Positions 9,671-19,515 are shown, counted from the stretch's first letter. The stretch is DNA of 64,000 bases from Aquibium microcysteis (GCF_014495845.1 NZ_CP061080.1:857001-921000), one strand, 5' to 3'. Made by a program: numbers and translations. Notes: generated by a model not told the origin, from the letters alone.

Positions 9671-12235
9671 ATGCTCTACTTCTCGCCCTGGAAGACCATC
9701 CTCATCTGGCTGGCCGTCGTGGCGGGCGTCGTCTTCGCGGCGCCCAACCTGGTTTCCAGGGATACGCTCGCGTCGCTGCCCGACTGGCTCCCCAAGCGCC
9801 AGATGACGCTTGGCCTCGACCTGCAGGGTGGTTCTCACATCCTCCTGCAGATCGACCAGCAGGACCTCATCGACGAGCGGCTGGAGACCACCCGCGACGA
9901 CATCCGCCGCCTCCTGCGCGATGCCCGCATCGGCTACACCGGCCTGTCTGGCACGGGTCGCACGGTGCAGGTCCGGATCCGCGAGACCGGCGACGTGGAG
10001 CGGGCGAAGGAAGCGCTTGCCACCCTGATCGAGCCGATCTCGGCCGGGCTTTTCGCGGGCGGCAGCGTATCCGAACTCGAGCTTTCCGAGCCGGAGCCCG
10101 GGCTGCTGCGCTACGCGCTGACCGATTCCGGCATCACCTACCGCCTGTCGTCGGCGCTGTCCCAGTCGATCGAAGTCGTCGGGCGGCGCGTCAACGAACT
10201 CGGCACGACCGAGCCGATCATCCAGAGGCAGGGCGACGACCGCATCCTGGTCCAGGTCCCCGGTCTCGACGATCCCCAGCGGCTCAAGGACATCCTCGGC
10301 CAGACCGCCAAGCTGACCTTCCAGATGGTCGACAGTTCCATGCCGGTACAGGAGGCGATCGAAGGCCGCCCGCCCGCCGGCTCGACGGTCATGTTCTCCA
10401 CCGACGATCCGCCGGTTCCCTATCTCATCGAGAACCGTGTCATCGTTTCGGGCGAGAATCTGGTCGATGCGCAGGCGAGCTTCGACCAGCGGACCAACGA
10501 ACCGGTCGTCTCCTTCCGTTTCGACACGCAGGGCGCCACCCGCTTCGGGCAGGCCACGCAGCAGAACGTCGGCCGCCTGTTCGCCATCATCCTCGACAAC
10601 CAGGTGATCTCGGCGCCGCAGATCCGCGAACCCATCCTCGGCGGCACCGGTCAGATCTCGGGCAGCTTCGACGTCCAGGGCGCCAACGACCTCGCGGTCC
10701 TGCTCCGTGCCGGCGCATTGCCGGCCACGCTCGACATCATCGAGGAAAGAACGGTCGGCCCCGGCCTCGGCCAGGATTCGATCGACGCCGGCAAGATCGC
10801 GGGCGTGATCGGCGCGGTTCTCGTCGTGATCTTCATGGTCGCCGTCTACGGCCTGCTCGGCCTGATCGCCAACGTCGCGCTGGTGGCCAACGTCGCGATG
10901 ATCGTCGCGCTCCTGTCGCTGCTCGGCGCCACGCTGACGCTTCCGGGCATCGCCGGCATCGTGCTGACCATCGGCATGGCGGTCGATTCGAACGTGCTGA
11001 TCTACGAGCGCATCCGCGAGGAACGGCGGCTCGGGCGCTCGCTGATCCAGTCGATCGACACCGGTTTCAGCCGAGCGATGGCGACGATCGTCGACGCCAA
11101 CGTGACGACGCTGATCGCGGCGGTGGTGCTGTTCTATCTGGGCAGCGGCCCCGTCAAAGGCTTCGCCGTCACGCTGGCCATCGGCATCGTCACCACCGTC
11201 TTCACCGCCTTCACCCTGACCCGCTGGCTGACGGCGGCCTGGGTCCGGCGGGCCAAGCCCAAGGAACTCCCGCGCGCGCCTCTTCGTCTCGTTCCCGAGC
11301 GGACGAACATTCCCTTCATGGCGATGCGGCGCTGGACCTTCACCCTGTCGTCGATCCTTTCGGTCGGCGCAGTGGTGCTGTTCATGACCGTCGGCATGAA
11401 TTACGGCATCGACTTCAAGGGCGGCTCGCTGATCGAGGTGCAGTCGCGCAGCGGTCCTGCCGACGTCGCCGACATCCGCAGCCGGCTCTCCGACCTGAAC
11501 CTCGGCGAGATCCAGGTGCAGCAGTTCGGCGCCGACACCGACGTCCTGATCCGCGTCCAGGCGCAGGAAGGCGGCGACAATGCCGCCCAGAGCGTGGTCG
11601 TCGTGGTGCGGGGCGAACTCGAGCAGGACTACGACATCCGCCGTGTCGAGACCGTCGGGCCGACGGTGTCCGGCGAACTGGCAACCCAGGGCACCATTGG
11701 CGTCATCGTCGCGCTCGCCCTGATCATGGTCTACGTCTGGTTCCGGTTCGAATGGCAGTTTGCGGTCGGCGCCATCATCGCCACCATCCACGACGTGGTC
11801 ATCACGATGGGCTTCTTCGTCCTGTCGGGGATCGAGTTCAACCAGTCGTCGATCGCCGCGATCCTGACCATCGTGGGTTACTCGCTGAACGATACGGTCG
11901 TGGTCTACGACCGCGTCCGAGAGGAACTGCGTCGCTACAAGAAGATGCCGTTGCCGCAACTGCTCAACATTGCCATCAACGAGACGCTGTCGCGCACCAC
12001 GATGACGTCGGTGACGACGCTGATGGCGCTCGCCGCGCTGTTCCTCTTCGGCGGCGAGGTGATCCGTTCGTTCACGGCGGCGATGCTGTTCGGCGTGCTC
12101 TTCGGCACCTATTCCTCCATCTTCATCGCCGCGCCGCTGCTGATCCTGTTCAAGCTGCGGCCGGGCGCGCTGTCCCAGGAGGATGGCGAGGCGAGGACGG
12201 ACGAGGCGGCCCCGGTCGAGGCCTCGAAGGCCTGA
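9671..12235 (+). CDS. secDF: Fused protein translocase subunit SecD-SecF
   Basis: 854 residues. The SecD half (to about 520) has an N-terminal helix, LGLDLQGGSHILL, the periplasmic P1 domain and five C-terminal helices including a VDSNVLIYERIREE motif. The SecF half (from about 550) has GIDFKGGSLIEV and the SLNDTVVVYDRVREELR motif. Twelve membrane segments in total. It uses the proton gradient to complete export of Sec substrates. The fusion is ordinary in alphaproteobacteria. Confidence 0.96.
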   Translation: MLYFSPWKTILIWLAVVAGVVFAAPNLVSRDTLASLPDWLPKRQMTLGLDLQGGSHILLQIDQQDLIDERLETTRDDIRRLLRDARIGYTGLSGTGRTVQVRIRETGDVERAKEALATLIEPISAGLFAGGSVSELELSEPEPGLLRYALTDSGITYRLSSALSQSIEVVGRRVNELGTTEPIIQRQGDDRILVQVPGLDDPQRLKDILGQTAKLTFQMVDSSMPVQEAIEGRPPAGSTVMFSTDDPPVPYLIENRVIVSGENLVDAQASFDQRTNEPVVSFRFDTQGATRFGQATQQNVGRLFAIILDNQVISAPQIREPILGGTGQISGSFDVQGANDLAVLLRAGALPATLDIIEERTVGPGLGQDSIDAGKIAGVIGAVLVVIFMVAVYGLLGLIANVALVANVAMIVALLSLLGATLTLPGIAGIVLTIGMAVDSNVLIYERIREERRLGRSLIQSIDTGFSRAMATIVDANVTTLIAAVVLFYLGSGPVKGFAVTLAIGIVTTVFTAFTLTRWLTAAWVRRAKPKELPRAPLRLVPERTNIPFMAMRRWTFTLSSILSVGAVVLFMTVGMNYGIDFKGGSLIEVQSRSGPADVADIRSRLSDLNLGEIQVQQFGADTDVLIRVQAQEGGDNAAQSVVVVVRGELEQDYDIRRVETVGPTVSGELATQGTIGVIVALALIMVYVWFRFEWQFAVGAIIATIHDVVITMGFFVLSGIEFNQSSIAAILTIVGYSLNDTVVVYDRVREELRRYKKMPLPQLLNIAINETLSRTTMTSVTTLMALAALFLFGGEVIRSFTAAMLFGVLFGTYSSIFIAAPLLILFKLRPGALSQEDGEARTDEAAPVEASKA

Positions 12236-12254
12236 TCATGGCGAAGGCGCCGGC

Positions 12255-12632
12255 ATGATCATCCGCGAGGCGCACTTTCCTGGGCGGGCGCCGCTCGACG
12301 CCTATGGCGGCGGCGGCTTCCGCTTCGCCGACATGTCGCATCGCGGCTCGCTGCTGTGCCTGCCTTCCGGCATCCACGGCTGGGCGCCCGCAGACCCCGA
12401 AAGCCTCGGACCCGCGGACTTCGAGCGGCTCCTTGCCGAGGCGGACGGCATCGAGATCCTCATCGTCGGGATGGGCCGGGAACTGCGGCGTATTCCCCAG
12501 TCGCTGCGGGAGGTCTTCCGCATGGCCGGGATTTCCGCCGACCCGATGTCGACCGGCGCGGCAGTGCGCACCTACAACGTGCTGCTGGCGGAGGACAGAG
12601 CGGTTGCCGCCGCGCTGATCGCCGTCGACTGA
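12255..12632 (+). CDS. Mth938-like (DUF498/NDUFAF3-type) protein
   Basis: 125 residues beginning MIIREAHFPGRAPLDAYGGGGF. The pattern FRFADMSHRGSLLCLPSG and GMGRELRRIP is that of the Mth938/DUF498 family, whose mitochondrial member NDUFAF3 helps assemble respiratory complex I. The start at 12255 matches the family; the open frame reaches further upstream into secDF. Followed one base after its stop by a phytoene-synthase-family gene, so the two are almost certainly co-translated. Confidence 0.85.
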   Translation: MIIREAHFPGRAPLDAYGGGGFRFADMSHRGSLLCLPSGIHGWAPADPESLGPADFERLLAEADGIEILIVGMGRELRRIPQSLREVFRMAGISADPMSTGAAVRTYNVLLAEDRAVAAALIAVD

Positions 12633-12633
12633 T

Positions 12634-13458
12634 ATGGACCCGAATTCGAAGCATCTGACCGCGATCGTCCGGGACGGCGATCCGGAACGCTGGCTTTCGG
12701 TTCTCTACGCGCCGGAAGACCGGCGCGCGGCGCTGCTGTCGCTCTATGCCTTCAACGTCGAGATCACCCGCATCCGCGACGCGGTGCGCGAACCGCTACC
12801 GGGCGAGATCCGGCTGCAATGGTGGCGCGACGCGCTCGCCGCGCCGCCGGGCGCAATGACCGGCAACCCTGTCGCGGACGCACTGCGGGCGATGATTGCA
12901 GCCCACGACCTGCCGTTGGCCGCCTTCGACGGGATGCTGGAAGCGCGCATCTTCGATCTGTACGACGACCCGATGCCCGATCGAACGACGCTCGAGGGCT
13001 ATTGCGGCGAGACGGCCGGTGCGCTGATCCAGTTCGCCGCTCTGGTGCTCGATCGCGAGGCGGCGGTGGCGAACGCCGCGCTTGCCGGCCATGCCGGCTG
13101 CGCGCAGGCGATCGCCGGCCTGCTGCGGCTGTTGCCTCTGCACCGGTCGCGTGGACAGTGCTACGTCCCCTCCGACATCCTCGCGGCCGCCGGGACGGAC
13201 CGGGAGAGCTTTCTGGTCGGCGGCCCCGGCACCGAACGGGCGGTGGCAGCCATGGCGGCGCTCGGTCGCGAACATGCCGCCGCCTTCGAGCGGGGTGCGG
13301 GCAGGCTTCCCGCCGTCCTGCGCCCGGCCTACCTGCCTGCGGCCTTCGCGGGTCCGCACCTGACGCGCTTCGAGGCGGCACCGCTGGACGGCGGAGGGCG
13401 GCTGTCTCCGCTGCGCCGCCACTGGATCGCCTTCCGGAGGGCGACGCGCGGCTGGTAG
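12634..13458 (+). CDS. Squalene/phytoene synthase family protein (NDUFAF6-like)
   Basis: 274 residues. Contains LYAFNVEITRIRDAV, LQWWRDAL and an all-helical family pattern, but is shorter than true squalene or phytoene synthases, and the first Asp-rich motif is degenerate. This is the form related to NDUFAF6, a complex I assembly factor. With its DUF498 neighbour this suggests a respiratory-assembly role rather than isoprenoid synthesis; that is inference from paired homologues. The start follows the previous stop by one base. Confidence 0.8.
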   Translation: MDPNSKHLTAIVRDGDPERWLSVLYAPEDRRAALLSLYAFNVEITRIRDAVREPLPGEIRLQWWRDALAAPPGAMTGNPVADALRAMIAAHDLPLAAFDGMLEARIFDLYDDPMPDRTTLEGYCGETAGALIQFAALVLDREAAVANAALAGHAGCAQAIAGLLRLLPLHRSRGQCYVPSDILAAAGTDRESFLVGGPGTERAVAAMAALGREHAAAFERGAGRLPAVLRPAYLPAAFAGPHLTRFEAAPLDGGGRLSPLRRHWIAFRRATRGW

Positions 13459-13570
13459 CAGCCGCGAGAATCGCCGCCTTCCGCAGCTTGATCTTTGACG
13501 TTTACGTCAACAGAGTGCTAGATCGGTCCGCGCGGATCCGGATGGTCCGTGCGGGAGGAAGACAGCGGCG

Positions 13571-14002
13571 ATGAGCCTGCCCGTACTCGTGATCCTGGTC
13601 GTCGTCGGCATCGCGGCGATCGTGCTGGCCGTGCATCTCACCGGCGGCACCCGCACGGCGGTTCTCGCCGACGAGGCGGCCGCGCGTGCGCGCTTCGCCG
13701 TCGACCACCCGCGCGAGCAGCCGGCAGGCGTTCGTCTCACGCTCTCGCGCGATGCCGCATTTCTCGACCTCGACGGCAGCCGGACCGGCATTGTCCAGTC
13801 TTTCGGCGGCCATTTCCTGACGCGTGTCGTCAGCGCCGCCGACGTCGCGCGGCTGGAACGGGTGGCGTCTGCGTCGCTGGTCATCGTCACAAGCGACTTC
13901 ACCTGGCGGGGCGGGCGTTTCGATTTCGCATCGGCCGCTGACGCCGACGCGGTGGCGGCGCGGCTGGCCTTGCCCGCCCTGGAGCAGAGGAGAACCGCCT
14001 GA
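13571..14002 (+). CDS. Hypothetical membrane-anchored protein
   Basis: 143 residues with one N-terminal membrane helix (LPVLVILVVVGIAAIVLAVHL) and a soluble domain of about 110 residues that I do not recognise. The phrase DGSRTGIVQSFGGHFLTRVV is the most distinctive stretch. Its TGA overlaps the ATG of the next gene (TGATG), so it is coupled to a sterol-desaturase family enzyme and may be an accessory protein to it. Confidence 0.75.
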   Translation: MSLPVLVILVVVGIAAIVLAVHLTGGTRTAVLADEAAARARFAVDHPREQPAGVRLTLSRDAAFLDLDGSRTGIVQSFGGHFLTRVVSAADVARLERVASASLVIVTSDFTWRGGRFDFASAADADAVAARLALPALEQRRTA

Positions 14003-14970
14003 TGGACGGCTACGACTTTCCCAAGGTCACGGAACTCGCGATCCCGTTCTTCGTCGCCGCGATCCTGATCGAGCTCTGGCTGGTGCGGACAGGACGCGCG
14101 AAGGGTGAGTTCGAGACGCGCGACACGCTGACCAGCCTGCTGATGGGCACCGGCAACGTCGTGGCCGGCCTCCTGCTCGGTTTCGTCGCCTATCGGGCAC
14201 TGACCTGGCTCTGGCAGTTCCGCCTGTTCGACCTCGGCCTCCACTGGTGGGTCTTCCTCGCCGCCTTCCTGATCGACGACCTGCGCTACTACTGGTACCA
14301 CCGCATCGCCCACCGCGTTCGCTGGGTCTGGGCCGAGCACGTCAACCACCACTCCAGCCAGCACTACAACCTCTCGACCGCGCTCAGGCAGTCCTGGACG
14401 GGCACCTTCACCGGCATGTTCGTGCTGCAGGCGCCGATCGTGCTCCTCGGCTTCCATCCGGCGGTGATCGCCTTCGTCTTCGGCTTCAACCTGATCTGGC
14501 AGTTCTGGATCCACACCGAGGCGATCGGCCGGCTGCCGGCCTGGTTCGAGGCGGTGTTCAACACGCCCTCGCACCACCGCGTCCACCACGCCACCAACCC
14601 GCGCTATCTCGACGCCAACTATGCCGGCACGCTGATCGTCTGGGACCGGCTGTTCGGCACCTTCGTGCCGGAACTCGACGAGGACCGGCCGCGCTACGGC
14701 ATCGTGAAGAACCTCGGGACCTTCAACCCGTTCAAGGTCGCCTTCCACGAATGGGTCGGCATGGCCCGCGACGCCGCCGCACCCGGCCTGACGGTGCGGC
14801 AGCGCCTCGGCTACCTGTTCATGCCGCCCGGCTGGAGCCACGACGGCTCGCGCGAGACGTCGCAGAGCCTCAAGGCCGACTACGTGCTGCGCCATCCGGG
14901 AGAGGCGGGGAGGCCGGGCCTGCCGGGGAGGGCGGGAGGCGGCGGTATCGCGGCGGAGCCAGCGGAGTAG
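14002..14970 (+). CDS. Sterol desaturase / fatty acid hydroxylase family protein
   Basis: 322 residues. Several membrane helices and the di-iron histidine boxes of the superfamily: WYHRIAHR, HVNHHSSQHYN and HRVHHATNPRYLD. Members oxidise or hydroxylate lipid substrates at the membrane. The substrate cannot be read from sequence. The C-terminal 30 residues are Gly-rich and unconserved-looking. Co-translated with the upstream small membrane protein; ends two bases from a convergent toxin gene. Confidence 0.9.
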   Translation: MDGYDFPKVTELAIPFFVAAILIELWLVRTGRAKGEFETRDTLTSLLMGTGNVVAGLLLGFVAYRALTWLWQFRLFDLGLHWWVFLAAFLIDDLRYYWYHRIAHRVRWVWAEHVNHHSSQHYNLSTALRQSWTGTFTGMFVLQAPIVLLGFHPAVIAFVFGFNLIWQFWIHTEAIGRLPAWFEAVFNTPSHHRVHHATNPRYLDANYAGTLIVWDRLFGTFVPELDEDRPRYGIVKNLGTFNPFKVAFHEWVGMARDAAAPGLTVRQRLGYLFMPPGWSHDGSRETSQSLKADYVLRHPGEAGRPGLPGRAGGGGIAAEPAE

Positions 14971-14972
14971 GA

Positions 14973-15308
14973 TCAGACTTCACTGCTCTCGGGTGACGAT
15001 CGCCCGCGCAGGACAGCCTCGTAGTCGCGCCCGCGGCGGAAGACGTTCGAGATCAGCACGTGGTCGCTTTCTACGACGTAGAAGATTATTGCGCTCCATT
15101 CGAACGGAAGGCTGCGGAGCCCTGCGGCAAGATCGTCGCGCGGCCGTCGCGACAACGGTACCTCTCCGATCCGTCTGCACCGTGCCTCTAGCCGATCAGA
15201 GTAACGAAGAGCGACGTCGATTGATCCGGACGCGCGCACGACGTCCTCGATCAGGTCAGCGAGATTGCTCTTCGCCAGGTTGCTCCATCGAACTCTGAGG
15301 CGCTTCAT
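14973..15308 (-). CDS. parE: ParE-family toxin of a type II toxin-antitoxin pair
   Basis: 111 residues from ATG at 15308 (MKRLRVRWSNLAKSNLADL). The fold pattern ends in SLPFEWSAIIFYVVESDHVLISNVFRRGRDYE, typical of RelE/ParE toxins. The open frame extends 16 codons upstream but the family start is here. It overlaps the antitoxin's 3' end by 53 bases. ParE toxins usually block DNA gyrase. Confidence 0.88.
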   Translation of the reverse strand: MKRLRVRWSNLAKSNLADLIEDVVRASGSIDVALRYSDRLEARCRRIGEVPLSRRPRDDLAAGLRSLPFEWSAIIFYVVESDHVLISNVFRRGRDYEAVLRGRSSPESSEV

Positions 15309-15585
15309 TGAAACCACCTGCGGCTTTCGCCTGCAATCGTGCGCGAAGCTCGGCAAAGACCTCCTCGTTGCTGTGTCCAGGACCAGGGTTTTCGAGGGAC
15401 GCCCGGATCTGCGCTTTCAACCAGGCGAGGCGGTCGGCGCGCTCCTCCTCTTCGGACTGGAGCGCGCGCAGTCCGGCGCGGATCACTTCGCTTGCCGAGG
15501 CGTACTGGCCGCTCTCGACCTTGTCGCGGATCATCTGCGCCATCTGCGGCGTCACCGTCACCGAGAGCTTCTCTGCCTGGTCCAT
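15256..15585 (-). CDS. parD: ParD-family antitoxin
   Basis: 109 residues. The N-terminal ribbon-helix-helix (LSVTVTPQMAQMIRDKVESG, then ASASEVIRAGLRALQ) is the CopG/ParD DNA-binding domain. A helical tail neutralises ParE. The last 17 or so residues are encoded in DNA that also encodes the toxin start. A start at 15585 (MDQAEKL) was chosen because the longer minus-strand frame overlaps the divergent region. It likely autoregulates the pair from the gap at 15586-15713. Confidence 0.88.
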   Translation of the reverse strand: MDQAEKLSVTVTPQMAQMIRDKVESGQYASASEVIRAGLRALQSEEEERADRLAWLKAQIRASLENPGPGHSNEEVFAELRARLQAKAAGGFNEAPQSSMEQPGEEQSR

Positions 15586-15713
15586 GGTTCGCCTCCGGCG
15601 GTGGGATTTCATCCGACCATACACGAAAGGCCGCCGCCGCAGAAGCGGCGAACTGCGCAGGCTCCCGGTGCGATAGGCTCCCCGCGGTCCGCGCCGAAGG
15701 GAAGGTTCGGCAG

Positions 15714-16547
15714 TCAGTCCTTTGCGAGCAGATCCGGAAACGACGCCGCCTGTTTCGCCATCTTGGCCTGCACCGCCGCCATCAGGTCGCCAGCGCGCAG
15801 CATGCCGCCGTTCCAGGTGGCGATGTAGTCGAGCCCATCGGCCACCGAATGGTCGCGGGCATAGGCGAGGTTGCGCTTGATGCCCGCCATCGCCAGCGGC
15901 GATTTCGCCGCCACCGCGTCGGCCAGCTCGAAGGCTGCGGCGAGCACGGCCTCCCGGTCGGCATGGACGGCCGAGACCAGACCGAAGCTTTTCGCTTCCT
16001 CGGCGGTTGCGCGGCGGCCGGTATAGGCGAGTTCGGCCGCGACGGCCGGTGCGATCAGCTTCGGCAGCCGCTGCAGCGTGCCGACGTCGGCGGCCATGCC
16101 GATATGGATCTCCTCGATGGCGAAATAGGCGTCGGCCGACGCGATCCGCATGTCGCAGGCCGTGATCAGGTCGACGCCCGCGCCGATGCAGGCGCCATGG
16201 ACGGCGGCGATGACGGGGAAGGGCACGCGCTCGATGGCGTTGAACGCCTCCTGCAGCGCCAGAATCTCCTCGCGCATGGCGTAGGCGGCCCGGCCGGGCT
16301 CGTTCTCGAACAGACGGGCGATGTCGGTGAAGGCGGAAAGGTCCATGCCGCCGGTGAAGTTGCGACCCTCGCCGGAAACGATGGCGCAGCGCACCGAAGG
16401 GTCGCGGCCGAGTTCGGCCATCAGGCGCGGCAGGCCGGTCCAGAACGCGGGCGACATGGCATTCGAGCGCTGCGGCCGGTTCATCGACAGGTGGACGACG
16501 GCGCCGTGGCGTTCCACGCGGAAGAAGTCGGGTTCGGTCGTCGTCAT
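15714..16547 (-). CDS. Crotonase-family protein, dienoyl-CoA isomerase-like
   Basis: 277 residues. Crotonase oxyanion-hole region HGACIGAGVDLITACDMRIAS, then EEIHIGMAADVGTLQRLPKL. The AADVGTLQRLP stretch, with an Asp after AA, resembles delta(3,5)-delta(2,4)-dienoyl-CoA isomerase (ECH1), which helps oxidise unsaturated fatty acids. A plain enoyl-CoA hydratase remains possible. Monocistronic, divergent from the HD-GYP gene. Confidence 0.85.
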   Translation of the reverse strand: MTTTEPDFFRVERHGAVVHLSMNRPQRSNAMSPAFWTGLPRLMAELGRDPSVRCAIVSGEGRNFTGGMDLSAFTDIARLFENEPGRAAYAMREEILALQEAFNAIERVPFPVIAAVHGACIGAGVDLITACDMRIASADAYFAIEEIHIGMAADVGTLQRLPKLIAPAVAAELAYTGRRATAEEAKSFGLVSAVHADREAVLAAAFELADAVAAKSPLAMAGIKRNLAYARDHSVADGLDYIATWNGGMLRAGDLMAAVQAKMAKQAASFPDLLAKD

Positions 16548-16647
16548 GCGGTTGCCTCCGGTTTGCGGACAGTTGTCCGCGATGGAGGCGGGCGGCGCAA
16601 GCGGCGCGTTGTCCTGCCGTTAATCGGCCGATGGCAGGATACGGTTC

Positions 16648-18090
16648 ATGTCCCATGCCCCCGCGCTTTCGCCCCATCCTTCCGCGTCCTTCCCTGCGAT
16701 CCTGCCCCGCATCGGTGCTGCCGGTGCGCTGCGTCTCGCCGAACTGCTGGGCACGCTCAGCCACGCGCTCGACCTGACGGAGGGCCAGCCGCCCGGCCAC
16801 TGCCAGCGGGCGGCCTGGATCGGCACGCGAATCGCGATGCGGATGGGGCTGGAGGGGGAGGCGCTGTCGGACGTCTACTTTGCGGTGCTGCTGAAGGATC
16901 TCGGCTGCTCCAGCAACGCCGCGCGCATCTGCGAACTCTATCTGGCCGACGACATCGCCTTCAAGCGCGACTTCAAGACGATCGACGGAAGCCTTGCCGC
17001 CGCGCTGCGATTCGTCTTCGACAAGACCGGTCTGGAATCGGGTTTCGCCGAACGCGTGCGCGCGATCCTCAACATCCTGCGCAACGGGGGTCAGATCGCA
17101 CGCGAGATGATCGAGACGCGCTGCCATCGCGGCGCCGACATCGCGGCGAAGATGCGCTTCGCGCCGGCCGTCCAGGATGGCATCCGCTGGCTCGACGAGC
17201 ACTGGGACGGTTCGGGCAAGCCGGAGGGTCGCAAGGGAGCCTCGATCCCGCTCGCCTCGCGCATCGCGCTCGCCGCGCAGGTGGCCGATATCTTTCACGC
17301 CGAGGGCGGGCGGGACGCCGCCCGCCGCGAGGTCGCGGCGCGGCGCGGCAGCTGGTTCGATCCGGCCGTCGTCGACGCGTTCCTGGCAGAAGAGCGCCAG
17401 CCGGGCTTCTGGGAAGCCGTCGAGGCGGACGATCTCGACGTCCGGCTCTTCGCGCTGCCGCCGGCGCAGACGAGCACCGTCGTGACGGACGACTATGTCG
17501 ACGACATAGTCGCCGCCTTCGCCGACGTCATCGATGCCAAGAGCCCTTTCACCGCTGGCCACAGCCGCCGCGTCACGCTGTTCACCGACATGATCGCGGA
17601 GGAGATGGGGTTCGCTCCCGCGCATCGTCGCTGGCTGCGCCGCGCTGCCCTGCTGCACGACATCGGCAAGCTCGCGGTCTCGAACCAGATCCTCGACAAG
17701 CCCGGCAAGCCGGCCGAGGCGGAATGGGCCTCGATCCGCAGCCACCCGGCGCACAGCGCCGAGATCCTGCGCAAGGTGGCGATCTTCCGCGACCTCGCCG
17801 ACATCGCCGGCGCCCATCACGAGCGGCTTGACGGCAAAGGCTATCCCCTCGGTCTGGCAGGGGACGACCTCGTGCCGGAGGTGCGCATCCTGTCGGTCGC
17901 CGACGTCTTCGACGCGCTGACCGCCGACCGGCCCTATCGCAAGGCGATGACCGTCGAGCAGGCCTTTGCGATTCTCGACAAGGACACCGGCACGGCCTTC
18001 GACGGCGACTGCGTGGCGGCGCTCAAGCGCGCTGTAGCCCTCCTGGTGCCGTCCGGCGAGCCGGACGCGCCGGCGCTGACCTGGGCTTAG
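16648..18090 (+). CDS. HD-GYP domain phosphohydrolase (probable c-di-GMP phosphodiesterase)
   Basis: 480 residues. An N-terminal HD-like region (GHCQRAAWIGTRIA, LLKDLGCS) precedes a C-terminal HD-GYP domain from about residue 290: GHSRRVTLFTD, LLHDIGKLAV, HPAHSAEIL, HHERLDGKGYP and SVADVFDALTADRPYR. The HD and GYP residues are intact, consistent with metal-dependent hydrolysis of cyclic di-GMP. No transmembrane or receiver domain is seen. Ends three bases from the convergent trmFO. Confidence 0.9.
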   Translation: MSHAPALSPHPSASFPAILPRIGAAGALRLAELLGTLSHALDLTEGQPPGHCQRAAWIGTRIAMRMGLEGEALSDVYFAVLLKDLGCSSNAARICELYLADDIAFKRDFKTIDGSLAAALRFVFDKTGLESGFAERVRAILNILRNGGQIAREMIETRCHRGADIAAKMRFAPAVQDGIRWLDEHWDGSGKPEGRKGASIPLASRIALAAQVADIFHAEGGRDAARREVAARRGSWFDPAVVDAFLAEERQPGFWEAVEADDLDVRLFALPPAQTSTVVTDDYVDDIVAAFADVIDAKSPFTAGHSRRVTLFTDMIAEEMGFAPAHRRWLRRAALLHDIGKLAVSNQILDKPGKPAEAEWASIRSHPAHSAEILRKVAIFRDLADIAGAHHERLDGKGYPLGLAGDDLVPEVRILSVADVFDALTADRPYRKAMTVEQAFAILDKDTGTAFDGDCVAALKRAVALLVPSGEPDAPALTWA

Positions 18091-18093
18091 AGC

Positions 18094-19515
18094 CTACTCG
18101 GCCGCTTGCGCGGTCTGTGCCCTGCCGAGCCAGGCGCGGCAGTCTGCCAGCGCCCGCGCCGTCGTCGCGCGCTTCTTCGCCGCGGTCTTGTCCTTTCCGC
18201 GGAACCGTCCCTCGAAGCCTTCGGGTTTCAGGTTCGTGCCCGGTTCGAGTGGCGGGAACAGGCCGAAATTGACGTTCATCGGCTGGAAGGACCGCTTGCC
18301 GGGCTCGTCGTCGGAAACGATGTGCCCGCCGGTGATGTGGCCGAGCAGCGCGCCGAAGGCGGTCGTCGCGGGCGGCAGCGACGGCGCCATGCCCAGCCGC
18401 TCAGCGGCGGCGAAGCGGCCGGCGAGCAGCCCGATGGAGGCCGATTCCACATAGCCCTCGCAACCCGTGATCTGGCCGGCGAAGCGCAGCCCCGGCCGCG
18501 ATTTCAGCTGCAGCGAGCCGTCGAGCAGGGTGGGCGAGTTGATGTAGGTGTTGCGGTGCAGGCCGCCGAGCCGCGCGAACTCGGCATTCTCGAGCCCCGG
18601 GATCATCCGGAAGATCCGCGTCTGCTCGCCATGCTTCAGCTTGGTCTGGAAGCCGACCATGTTGTAGAGCGTGCCCAGCGCATTGTCCTGCCGCAACTGG
18701 ACGACGGCGTAGGCCTTGACCGTCGGGTTGTGCGCGTTGGTCAGGCCCATCGGCTTCATCGGGCCGTGGCGAAGCGTTTCCCGCCCGCGCTCCGCCATCA
18801 CCTCGATCGGCAGGCAGCCGTCGAAATAGGGCGTGCCTTCCCATTCCTTGAACTCGGTCTTGGCGCCGTCGAGCAGCGCCTGGACGAAGGCCTCGTACTG
18901 GTCCCTGTCCATCGGGCAGTTGACGTAGTCCTTGCCCGTGCCGCCGGGTCCGACCTTGTCGTAGCGCGACTGGAACCAGGCGACATCCATGTCGATGGTG
19001 TCGAAATGCACGATCGGCGCGATCGCGTCGAAAAAGGCGAGCGCATCGGCGCCGGTCTCGGCGCGGATCGCCTCGGCGAGTGCCGGCGCGGTCAGCGGAC
19101 CGGTGGCGATGATCGCCTGGTCCCAGTCACGCGGCGGCAGGCCGGTGATCTCCTCGCGGACCACCGTGACCAGCGGATGCGCCGCGAGCTTCGCGGTCAC
19201 CGCCGCGGCAAAACCGTCGCGGTCGACCGCGAGCGCGCCGCCCGCCGGCACCTGATGCGCGTCGCCGCAGGCCATGATCAGCGAGCCGGCGAGCCGCATC
19301 TCGGCGTGCAGAAGGCCGACGGCATTGTTCTCCGCATCGTCGGAGCGGAAGGAATTGGAGCAGACGAGTTCGGCGAGAGCGTCGGTCTTGTGCGCTTCCG
19401 TGCCGCGCACGCCGCGCATCTCGTGCAGGATGACGGGAACGCCGGCCCCGGCGATCTGCCAGGCGGCTTCCGAGCCGGCGAGACCGCCGCCGATGACGTG
19501 GATGGGTGTGGTCAT
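18094..19515 (-). CDS. trmFO: Methylenetetrahydrofolate-tRNA (uracil-5-)-methyltransferase TrmFO
   Basis: 473 residues from ATG at 19515 ([19 protein letters not shown], the FAD-binding GxGxxG). [18 protein letters not shown] and the later [17 protein letters not shown] stretch are TrmFO signatures. It uses FADH2 and methylene-THF to make ribothymidine at position 54 of tRNA. Twelve extra upstream codons of open frame were excluded. Confidence 0.95.
   Translation of the reverse strand: MTTPIHVIGGGLAGSEAAWQIAGAGVPVILHEMRGVRGTEAHKTDALAELVCSNSFRSDDAENNAVGLLHAEMRLAGSLIMACGDAHQVPAGGALAVDRDGFAAAVTAKLAAHPLVTVVREEITGLPPRDWDQAIIATGPLTAPALAEAIRAETGADALAFFDAIAPIVHFDTIDMDVAWFQSRYDKVGPGGTGKDYVNCPMDRDQYEAFVQALLDGAKTEFKEWEGTPYFDGCLPIEVMAERGRETLRHGPMKPMGLTNAHNPTVKAYAVVQLRQDNALGTLYNMVGFQTKLKHGEQTRIFRMIPGLENAEFARLGGLHRNTYINSPTLLDGSLQLKSRPGLRFAGQITGCEGYVESASIGLLAGRFAAAERLGMAPSLPPATTAFGALLGHITGGHIVSDDEPGKRSFQPMNVNFGLFPPLEPGTNLKPEGFEGRFRGKDKTAAKKRATTARALADCRAWLGRAQTAQAAE

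Noticed and set aside
9218..11959. 913-codon minus-strand frame opposite secDF
   Set aside because: Shadow frame; secDF on the plus strand has complete motifs and the minus product is His/Asp/Arg-rich without domains.
15339..17831. 830-codon plus-strand frame across the parDE-crotonase region
   Set aside because: Arg-rich shadow of well-supported genes on both strands.
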